64,000 nt of DNA, taken from contig NZ_CP135971.1 in assembly GCF_032463525.1 (NCBI RefSeq), forward strand, positions 4,583,501 through 4,647,500. Reading direction: 5' to 3'. How positions within the stretch are numbered: position 1 is the first letter of the stretch; each line of letters starts with the position of its first letter. The position numbers and the translations under genes were made by a program. Shown piece by piece: positions 17,922 to 24,750 of the stretch. This DNA is from Pseudomonas sp. DTU_2021_1001937_2_SI_NGA_ILE_001. Lineage in GTDB: Bacteria; Pseudomonadota; Gammaproteobacteria; Pseudomonadales; Pseudomonadaceae. A model generated the notes under the pieces. It searched no databases. It saw nothing but the letters and a program-made list of their open reading frames with translations, and was not told where the DNA came from.

Positions 17922-19102
17922 GCGGTCCCGTGACCTTGAGGGTATTGGGCACCTCCGTGACCCTGCTCGAGTCGATTCGCCTGCGCGCCGAGCGAGAGCT
18001 GGGCATTCGTATCGACTATCAGGTGCATGACGTACAGACGGTGCAGCGCATTGCCTTGATGCATCCGGAAAGCTACGACCTCTACGATCAATGGTTCCAC
18101 AGCATGGACTTCGTCTGGCCTGCCGGTGCCATACAGCCCATTGATATCCGGCGCGTCGCCCTATGGGATGAGATCAATGACCTGGCCAAACGTGGCAGGC
18201 TGCATGCCCACGACACTCTGGGCGGTGGCAGCCTGCCCTGCGATCGCCTGTTCGTTCAGCACGATCGCAGCCTGGCCAACCGCCCCAGCGACTTCATCAG
18301 CATGTTGCCGCTGACCCACAATGCGGACAGCTTCGCCTACCGACCCGACCTGCTACCCCCTGGATTTTCAATCGATAACGAAAGCTGGTCCTGGCTGGTC
18401 GACCCCGCCTGGTGTGGCCATGTGGCCTTGCAGAGCGATGCGGCAATCGGTGCGCTCGATGCGGCGCTGGCCGTGCAGGCGAAAGGCCTGGCGAGGTTCG
18501 ACGTCTTGGCCAACCTGCGCCTGGAAGAGATCGACGAGCTTGCCGAGGTGCTCATCAAGCTGCAGCGCCAGGGCCATTTCGCGGCCTTCTGGTCGGATGA
18601 CCGTGACGCGGGCAAGCTCATGCTCGGCCCCAAGGTGCACATCGAAAGCCTGTGGTCGCCGGCGCTGATGCAACTGCATCGCGAGGGCATTCAATATCGC
18701 CAGGCGGTGCCCAAGGAAGGCTACCGGGGCTGGTTCGGCGGCCTGTCGCTGTCTCGTGCTGTCGAGGGGCCCGTGAAGGATGCAGCCTATGCCTACCTCA
18801 ACTGGTGGCTGGCCGGCTGGGCGGGGGCAATGATGGCACGGCAGGGGTTCTACATTTCCAATCCATTGCGTGCTCGCGATCATTTGTCGGCCGCAGAATG
18901 GGATTACTGGTACGAGGGCAAGCCTGCCAGGGAGCAACTGCTCGGCAGTGATGGCGAGCCGCTCATCGAGCCAGGGCAGATCCGAGAGGGCGGCTCGTAT
19001 GCCGAGCGAGTGAGCCGAATCAGCGTCTGGAACTCGGTGATGGACGAGCATAACTACCTGGTCCGCAAATGGGCGGATTTTCTCAGGGCCGGGCGATGCT
19101 AG
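17918..19102 (+). CDS. PotD-like solute-binding protein without signal peptide
   Basis: This 394-residue protein resembles extracellular solute-binding proteins of polyamine ABC systems, with an early LRVLGTS segment and a Trp-rich C-terminal half. It starts MSGPVTLRVL with no signal peptide, lipobox or twin-arginine motif, so it should stay in the cytoplasm. No ABC permease or ATPase gene is nearby. Its start overlaps the CobW stop (ATGA). It may have become a cytosolic ligand- or substrate-binding partner of the CobW/99-residue pair. An unseen upstream start is ruled out by the overlap with cobW. Confidence 0.72.
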   Translation: MSGPVTLRVLGTSVTLLESIRLRAERELGIRIDYQVHDVQTVQRIALMHPESYDLYDQWFHSMDFVWPAGAIQPIDIRRVALWDEINDLAKRGRLHAHDTLGGGSLPCDRLFVQHDRSLANRPSDFISMLPLTHNADSFAYRPDLLPPGFSIDNESWSWLVDPAWCGHVALQSDAAIGALDAALAVQAKGLARFDVLANLRLEEIDELAEVLIKLQRQGHFAAFWSDDRDAGKLMLGPKVHIESLWSPALMQLHREGIQYRQAVPKEGYRGWFGGLSLSRAVEGPVKDAAYAYLNWWLAGWAGAMMARQGFYISNPLRARDHLSAAEWDYWYEGKPAREQLLGSDGEPLIEPGQIREGGSYAERVSRISVWNSVMDEHNYLVRKWADFLRAGRC

Positions 19103-19119
19103 CCTGGTGATTCACCACG

Positions 19120-20085
19120 TTAGTCTTGCCTGACCAGCTCGACCCGACGGTTTTGCGCTTTACCCGCTTCGCTGGCGTTATCGGCCACTGGAGCGCTTTC
19201 ACCAAAGCCGGTGGCTGATAAGCGGGTCGCGTCGATCCCCTGGGCGACGATGGCAGCTACCACGGCCTCTGCGCGTTGGGCTGAAAGCGTCTTGTTATGC
19301 GCAGCGTCGCCGGTGTCGTCGGTATAGCCGTTCACTGCCAGTTTCAACACTGAGTCTTGCCTGAGTAACTGCACGACTTGCTGCAGTTGTGCTTGCGAAT
19401 CAGGCAGGATGCGGCTCTGGTCACTGGCGAAATTGACGTGCAAGACCGCCTTGCCCGATTGCTCCAGCTGCGCGCCGAGTTCCTGTGCCGATAACAGGCT
19501 GGCGGTGATTTGCAATGGTTTGCTTTCGGCGATCAGCATCCCGGCGCCAAACGCGTAGCTGCACAGGTGAATCCATATGTCGCGGTCGCCACGGTGAATG
19601 ACGAACACCTGTGTCGCGTTGTTCCAGATATCGCCCAGGCCGCTGTTGTATTTCATCGCGAAGTCGCGCGGCCATTCCTTGATGCGTTGGCTGGCCTCTT
19701 CCGGGATTTTGCCGTCGAAGATCTTCTTACCGCCCAGCGACGACACCACGGACTCGACATTGCGCTGCAGTTCGAGGTCAGAGAACGCCTTGCCCTGTGC
19801 GGCGTCGATATGCGCCGACCAGACTTTGCCTTCGACAGCCTCCAGGCGGTCGCCTGTCCAGAAGGGAATCTGATCGAAGTCCGAGGTATCAGGCGTGGTC
19901 GCCACGACATAGCCCTTGGGAAGCGCAAGGTAGGGAAATGCCCCCAAGGGGGTGGTCGATACCGGCAGGCTGGCGGCCTCGAATGCTCGATTGTTGCTTG
20001 CCTGCGCGCCAGGCGAGGACAGCACCGCCAAGCCCAGCACAATGGAAAGTATGGGTATCACTACAGTGGTTTTTTTAAAGTTCAT
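19120..20085 (-). CDS. OmpA-domain outer-membrane/periplasmic protein
   Basis: This 321-residue protein has an N-terminal signal peptide (residues 1-29, ending AQA). A unique region of about 170 residues follows. The C-terminal OmpA/MotB peptidoglycan-binding domain (about 210-320) shows the pattern VNGYTDDTGDAAHNKTLSAQ and ends in NRRVELV. It should anchor non-covalently to peptidoglycan in the periplasm. It is convergent with the amide operon and divergent from the response regulator at 20367. The intergenic region carries two copies of the locus dyad, which suggests control by the neighbouring LuxR-type regulators. Confidence 0.8.
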   Translation of the reverse strand: MNFKKTTVVIPILSIVLGLAVLSSPGAQASNNRAFEAASLPVSTTPLGAFPYLALPKGYVVATTPDTSDFDQIPFWTGDRLEAVEGKVWSAHIDAAQGKAFSDLELQRNVESVVSSLGGKKIFDGKIPEEASQRIKEWPRDFAMKYNSGLGDIWNNATQVFVIHRGDRDIWIHLCSYAFGAGMLIAESKPLQITASLLSAQELGAQLEQSGKAVLHVNFASDQSRILPDSQAQLQQVVQLLRQDSVLKLAVNGYTDDTGDAAHNKTLSAQRAEAVVAAIVAQGIDATRLSATGFGESAPVADNASEAGKAQNRRVELVRQD

Positions 20086-20179
20086 CGTTCCGAAACTCTC
20101 GGCTGCAAGACGTCATGCATGACCCGCTGAATAACAGGTCGGCGGTGGCGGTTATAAAACCGGCGAGAATGAAACCCCG

Positions 20180-20201
20180 CAATAGTACAACTGCCCTATT
20201 G
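20180..20201. promoter_or_regulatory. Locus dyad copy 1
   Basis: Arms CAATAGTACA and TGCCCTATTG (8 of 10 paired) flank a 2-bp centre. It lies 95 bp upstream of the OmpA-like gene. The core matches the other two dyads at 20265 and 23420. Confidence 0.5.
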
Positions 20202-20264
20202 CAGGGTTCGTGATGTTGCAACAGGGTCAGCCTATTCACCCTGCATGGCTGATATCGAAAGGTA

Positions 20265-20280
20265 TAGTGCAGATGTACTA
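20265..20280. promoter_or_regulatory. Locus dyad copy 2
   Basis: Arms TAGTGCA and TGTACTA (6 of 7 paired) flank GA. It lies about 87 bp before the start of the response regulator gene at 20367 and is the best core match to the consensus TAGTACA-NN-TGTACTA. Confidence 0.5.
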
Positions 20281-20366
20281 GTTCATGTGTTCTATATCTT
20301 AAGTCGCCTGGGTCAGAGATGATCGAGCCGTGTTCTCATCGATCTGAACAGGCTGTACTTGCTGAT

Positions 20367-20987
20367 ATGAGTTGTCGAATTGTGGTGGCGGATGAGCACC
20401 CGCTCTATCGGGAAGGAATGATAGGGCTATTGGAATGCCTGTTGCCGGGCGCAGAAATAAGGCAGGCGGGAACACTGGAGGATGTCTACACACTTATGGC
20501 CGGCTGGAAGCCAGTCGCTCTGTTGTTTATCGAAGTGCGTCTGCCAGGGCTATGCTCTCTTAAAGGGCTGGAAAAACTGTGTCAGGAAAAAGGCGCTACC
20601 CGAATTATTGTTGTTTCTGCCGTTGATGATAGCCTGGTGGTCGCACGAGTGATGGAAACGGGCGTCAATGGATTCATTGGCAAGAACATGGCGCCTAAAG
20701 ACGTGCGTAAAGCGATCAGGGATATAAATAGTGGCCAAGTAGTGGCGTGCTATGAGCCGAGTGATACACCGCTGCTCGAAAGCGATGAAGTTCCTCGCAA
20801 GCTGACGTCAAGGCAGCGAGAAGTCTGGCACCTGATCGCGCAAGGAAAGACCAACAAGGAAATTGCCGCCGAACTGGCCATTTCTCCCTACACCGTGCGT
20901 ATTCATGTCTCCTCGTTGATTCGCGCCTTGAATGTGCCCAACCGCGCAGTCGCCGCAGTGCGTTTTGCGGACCGCGACGCCTGTTAG
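20367..20987 (+). CDS. LuxR/NarL-type response regulator with Glu at the phosphosite
   Basis: The receiver domain (1-120) keeps the acidic pocket Asp9/Glu10 and the Lys in GFIGKN. The position equivalent to the phospho-accepting Asp is Glu56 (FIEVRLPG, codon GAA at 20532-20534), whereas the paralogue at 24018-24656 has Asp56 (ILDLRFPG). The C-terminal LuxR HTH (about 145-205) is intact: LTSRQREVW, NKEIAAEL, YTVRIHVS. It may be locked in an active-like state. ATG 20367 is chosen to match the paralogue; an ATG at 20319 would add 16 residues. It converges on the kinase gene with a 4-base overlap. Confidence 0.83.
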   Translation: MSCRIVVADEHPLYREGMIGLLECLLPGAEIRQAGTLEDVYTLMAGWKPVALLFIEVRLPGLCSLKGLEKLCQEKGATRIIVVSAVDDSLVVARVMETGVNGFIGKNMAPKDVRKAIRDINSGQVVACYEPSDTPLLESDEVPRKLTSRQREVWHLIAQGKTNKEIAAELAISPYTVRIHVSSLIRALNVPNRAVAAVRFADRDAC

Positions 20988-22603
20988 ACCTCGTACGAAA
21001 ACCGGCTGCGTTCGATGGATTTGGCCTGCTCGAGCAACACACTGCGCAATTCAGGTGGACGCACGGGCTTGGCCAGCACCGAAATGTTCAGGCTGTGCAG
21101 CGATTGGCGAATACGTTCGATCTCGTGTCCGGTAATCACCAGGGCAGGTACTTCCCGGCCGCGTCGCTCACGGATCGTCGCGATGCATTCGGCCCCCGAG
21201 GCTTTGGTGCCCAGGTCGAAGTCGGCAATGATGATGTCGCAGTCGGCGTCCAGGATATCCGCATCCGTGTGGACTTCGACCACGCAACCCCATTTCTCCA
21301 GCAGGGCCTTGGTCGCCATGGAAACGTTGGCATCGTCTTCGATCAGGCATATGCGTAGACCATGGAGGCGTTCTTGCGGGCTCTTGACGCGCGGGGCCAG
21401 CGGCTGGGCAGCGACCTGCTTCAATCCCGTGATGGCCACCCGGGTACCCCGCTCGGGCGTGGAGCGGATATGCACGTTCACATCGAGCAACTGGCTGATC
21501 CGCTTGACGATGGACAGCCCCAAACCCAACCCTTCGACATCCTTGTCGCGCGTGCGGCGCACTCGATAGAACTCCTTGAAGACCTCGGGCAGGTGCTCGG
21601 CGGCGATGCCGCAGCCTTTGTCATAAACCACCACGGCCAGGCCGTTGGCCTGGCGCCGGGCGCCGATCAATACCGGTTTGCCGGGGGCGTACTTGATCGC
21701 GTTGGACACCAGGTTCTGCACCATGGTGGTCAACAGACCGGCATTGGCATCGACCCAGTGTTGGCAAGGACGCAGGCGCATCTCGACACCTGCCCAGCGT
21801 GCGGCTTCGGTGTTCTGCTTGACCACATCGCGCAACAGCTCATCCAGACTCAGCGGTTCAGACTGTGGTTCCAGCTTGCCGTTGTCGAGGGTGTAGATGT
21901 CCAGGATCGAGCGGAACAGCTGCGAGACGGTGTGCAGCGAACGGTCGATGTTATCCACCAGACGCAGTTCCTCGCTGCCGAGCCTGGCGTCGCGCAGGCA
22001 GGCCGTGAACAGGCCGATGGAATGGATCGGCTGGCGCAGGTCGTGGCTGGCCTGGGCGAGAAAACGGGATTTCTCCTGGTTGGCAGCGATGGCTTCTTCC
22101 GAGGCGAGACGTGTGCGTTTGAGCAGGATATGCGCGTAGGCCGGCACCACGACGGTGGTCACGATCAGCATCAGGAACAGGTAGGGCTGAGAGCGCCAGA
22201 AGGGGTTGAAGAGGAAAATCACCACCAGGGTGGCAAGTGCGATCGCCGTGGCCAGGGCCAGATAATGCGAGCCGAAACGCATGCCATTGCCCAGCGTCAC
22301 CCACAGCAGGGCGGCGTAGATGGGCAACGCGCCTTCGCCGCCCAGCACCATGGCGAAGGCGATGCCGGTGTAGTCATGCAGCATGGAGAACAGGCGGCGC
22401 CAGAAAAAATGCCCGGGCCAGCGCTTGATCGCCATGCGCAGGAATATCGAGGCAATGATGAAGGTCGAAATATACAGAATGATGGGAAGGTACGTCGCCG
22501 CATCAGCAGGGCGCAGACCGCTCAGCACCACCATGTATAGCAAGGCGCTGGCACTGACGGTCAGTCGCAGGCTGGCCTGATTGAGTTCGCTGTTCTGTTC
22601 CAC
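20984..22603 (-). CDS. Membrane hybrid sensor histidine kinase
   Basis: This kinase of about 539 residues has an N-terminal block of roughly six hydrophobic segments (to about residue 165). The HisKA H-box is QASHDLRQP, HATPase boxes include NLVSNAIKY and GLGLGLSIV, and a C-terminal receiver carries Asp in IIIADFDLG. GTG 22603 is preferred because GAGG lies 8 bases upstream and the product then aligns with the paralogue (EQNSELNQ against EKNSELDQ). ATG 22633 and TTG 22663 are alternatives. It follows the lipoprotein gene at 22720 on the same strand. No sensor domain outside the membrane is visible, so the signal may be membrane-borne. Confidence 0.87.
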   Translation of the reverse strand: MEQNSELNQASLRLTVSASALLYMVVLSGLRPADAATYLPIILYISTFIIASIFLRMAIKRWPGHFFWRRLFSMLHDYTGIAFAMVLGGEGALPIYAALLWVTLGNGMRFGSHYLALATAIALATLVVIFLFNPFWRSQPYLFLMLIVTTVVVPAYAHILLKRTRLASEEAIAANQEKSRFLAQASHDLRQPIHSIGLFTACLRDARLGSEELRLVDNIDRSLHTVSQLFRSILDIYTLDNGKLEPQSEPLSLDELLRDVVKQNTEAARWAGVEMRLRPCQHWVDANAGLLTTMVQNLVSNAIKYAPGKPVLIGARRQANGLAVVVYDKGCGIAAEHLPEVFKEFYRVRRTRDKDVEGLGLGLSIVKRISQLLDVNVHIRSTPERGTRVAITGLKQVAAQPLAPRVKSPQERLHGLRICLIEDDANVSMATKALLEKWGCVVEVHTDADILDADCDIIIADFDLGTKASGAECIATIRERRGREVPALVITGHEIERIRQSLHSLNISVLAKPVRPPELRSVLLEQAKSIERSRFSYEV

Positions 22604-22719
22604 GCTTACGACCTCAGGGTCATGGGGAGGCATCGCCGGATGTTGCTCCCTTGAGCGCGGCAAGTGAACTTTGGCCGCCGGGCTCTAGGGACCCTGGCGG
22701 CCGGGTGGGAGGGAGCGCA

Positions 22720-23208
22720 TCAATACAGCCGGTAGTAGTCCACCACATCGTCGATGAAGTAAATGATCAGCGTCGACCCGGTGGCCTGGTTCGGTGCTTT
22801 TTTCGTTCCCGTCACGCTGCTGACGTCCTCGGCGACACCCTGTGCCTTGGACACCTGCGCGGAGGCGTCGTACATCTTCAGGCTCGTCTCGGTCGACACA
22901 TACTTGTGCGCCAGAGTCATGTATTTCTCCAGCCCTTCTTCTTTTTTCTCATAAGTCCAATTGGAACCGTTACTGCGACTGGTCGAGTTAAGTTCTTCTT
23001 GGGAGGGCGCGCCGAACAGTTGCATCACCTGATTCTTGGTGGTTTTTCCCGGAATCAGGGTTTTCTTCAAATAAGTGATCTCGTACTTTTGTGCACCTGG
23101 ATTCAATGAATTCATCAAGCCGTCCGTATTGGCGCAGCCCGACAAACCGACGGCCAGCCAGCACAGCATGAATCCGATGCCGAGTATTTTTCCATGATTG
23201 ACGTGCAT
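22720..23208 (-). CDS. BamE/SmpA-like small lipoprotein
   Basis: This 162-residue protein has a type II signal peptide with lipobox LSGC (Cys25). The mature part contains a BamE/SmpA-like segment, TLIPGKTTKNQVMQLFGAP, in which a short helix is followed by a glycine turn. ATG 23208 has AAGG 8 bases upstream. It precedes the hybrid kinase gene and probably shares its transcript. It may be a sensory or envelope partner of that kinase; this rests only on position. Confidence 0.72.
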   Translation of the reverse strand: MHVNHGKILGIGFMLCWLAVGLSGCANTDGLMNSLNPGAQKYEITYLKKTLIPGKTTKNQVMQLFGAPSQEELNSTSRSNGSNWTYEKKEEGLEKYMTLAHKYVSTETSLKMYDASAQVSKAQGVAEDVSSVTGTKKAPNQATGSTLIIYFIDDVVDYYRLY

Positions 23209-23558
23209 AGACTTACCTTGATGTGTATTCAGGGGCGTTGTTATTGGCCCGCATTCAGGCAGCAGGCCTTCGAGATGAGCGCTGTATGTTTATCGCCGGC
23301 AACAGCCACGCGTGTGCCTGTTCACTGAGGTAATGAACAGGCGCCGGGTTACTGCGCGAGCTGGATAAAACAGCGTGTTCGGACCGTTGTGAGTTTATGA
23401 GCGGTACAGGGAGGGGCGCCATAGTACAGGTGTGCTATGGACGGTCATTTAAGGGCTTTCTAGCATGGCGTGATAACTAAGCATTGCCTCCCGGGTTCGA
23501 TAAGTTGTCGAGTTGTGGTGGTGGCATTTTAATATTTAATAATGATTGGAGTTGTAGC
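23209..23558. promoter_or_regulatory. Divergent region between the two lipoprotein genes
   Basis: This 350-bp gene-free stretch holds dyad copy 3 (23420-23439). It also contains a perfect 9-bp inverted repeat at 23316-23342 (GCCTGTTCA / TGAACAGGC, 9-bp spacer). GGAG at about 23546 serves the plus-strand lipoprotein. No other structure was recognised. Confidence 0.5.
23420..23439. promoter_or_regulatory. Locus dyad copy 3
   Basis: Arms CATAGTACA and TGTGCTATG (8 of 9 paired) flank GG. It lies between the two divergent lipoprotein genes and shares its core with the copies at 20180 and 20265. Confidence 0.55.
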
Positions 23559-23966
23559 ATGAAGCCCTGGGTCGTCCTTTTCCCCGTCCTGTTGTTGTCT
23601 GGGTGCGCCGGTTCGCCCTTGGGTAATCTGCTCACGAACCAGCGTTACCAGACCACATCGGACATCACCGCCTCATGGGTAGGCGCCTCAGAGGATGACC
23701 TGGTGACTTCATGGGGCGCGCCAAAGAACAGCTATGCCTTGAGCGATGGGTATTCGAAGATCATCGGCTACGACTATGTCTGGCTGACCAACGCCAGTCG
23801 TTCGGCAGAGTGGGGTTATGTGCCTGACTACGCCCGTTGTGAACAGCGCTTCATGATCGAGCGGGGGATGGTTACCCGTTGGTATTCGTCCGGCGACTGC
23901 CCGAAACGACCCTCGGGAGCCAAGTTGATTCCCGCGAGCACGCCGGTGCCCAAGCCCACGCTGTAA
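23559..23966 (+). CDS. Small lipoprotein of unknown function
   Basis: This 135-residue protein has a short type II signal peptide with lipobox LLSGC (Cys16). A compact domain follows, with a segment DDLVTSWGAPKNSYAL that again recalls the BamE/SmpA pattern, and two Cys near the C-terminus (ARCEQ, GDCPK) that could pair. ATG 23559 follows GGAG; an upstream start would place 25 residues before the signal peptide. Divergent transcription from the other lipoprotein, around a shared dyad, suggests co-regulation. Confidence 0.7.
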   Translation: MKPWVVLFPVLLLSGCAGSPLGNLLTNQRYQTTSDITASWVGASEDDLVTSWGAPKNSYALSDGYSKIIGYDYVWLTNASRSAEWGYVPDYARCEQRFMIERGMVTRWYSSGDCPKRPSGAKLIPASTPVPKPTL

Positions 23967-24017
23967 CCCTCGCTGCCAGGTCTTTGCGGCGTCATCGACT
24001 GTCAGCGCAGGTAAGTT

Positions 24018-24656
24018 TCAGGTATCGGTTTTTTCCGGCCAGCCATTGCCGCTGGGAAAAATCCCGAACTGCGCCGCCGCGGCCGCACGCGTGGGGACCC
24101 CCAGGGACTTGAGCAGCGTGGAAACATGGATGCGTACGGTAAAGGGCGAAATACCCAGCAGCTTGGCGATTTCCTTGTTGGTCTTGCCAGCGGCAACCAG
24201 GCTCAGCACTTGCTTCTGACGCGCAGTCAGTGATGAGAGGCTAGGGTCCAACAGCGGATTTTCAGGGTTGTACTTGACCACCACCTCGCCTTCCCGGATG
24301 GCCTGAATGGCGTCGGCAATACCCGTCGGGTCGACATTCTTGCCGATGAAGCCGTCAGCTCCCTGGTCGATGACCTGCGAGATGATCTCCGGGTCGTCGA
24401 CCATCGAGACGACGATGATCGATGTGCGTTTGAACTCGCTGCGCAACTGACCAATGACCTGCATGGAGGTGAGCCCGGGAAAGCGCAGATCCAGAATCAG
24501 CGAATCGACTTCCGGGCCCGAACGCGCGAGTGCCAGGACTTCATCCAGGTTGCCCGCCTGCTCGATCAGCGCGTTGGGTATGAGCCGCTCCAGGGTCTTG
24601 AGCATCCCTTCGCGAAACAGAGGGTGGTCATCTGCCACTATGATTCTGTGCGTCAT
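24018..24656 (-). CDS. LuxR/NarL-type response regulator
   Basis: This 212-residue regulator has a receiver with Asp9/Asp10, phosphosite Asp56 (ILDLRFPG), Lys in GFIGKN, and a C-terminal LuxR HTH (LTARQKQVL, NKEIAKLLGISPFTVRIHVS). It is a paralogue of the protein at 20367-20987. The start at 24656 puts MTHRIIVADDHP at the N-terminus; the longer open frame to 24869 runs into the divergent kinase gene and is rejected. It diverges from its likely cognate hybrid kinase at 24751, with 94 bp between starts. Confidence 0.88.
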   Translation of the reverse strand: MTHRIIVADDHPLFREGMLKTLERLIPNALIEQAGNLDEVLALARSGPEVDSLILDLRFPGLTSMQVIGQLRSEFKRTSIIVVSMVDDPEIISQVIDQGADGFIGKNVDPTGIADAIQAIREGEVVVKYNPENPLLDPSLSSLTARQKQVLSLVAAGKTNKEIAKLLGISPFTVRIHVSTLLKSLGVPTRAAAAAQFGIFPSGNGWPEKTDT

Positions 24657-24750
24657 GCTCAAGGCCAATTCACCGCAGGGTGGGCGTATCGTACCGCAAC
24701 TGTAACATCCGGTTTCAGATTTGAAGCGGCTTGTGCCTCGGAGACTTGCC

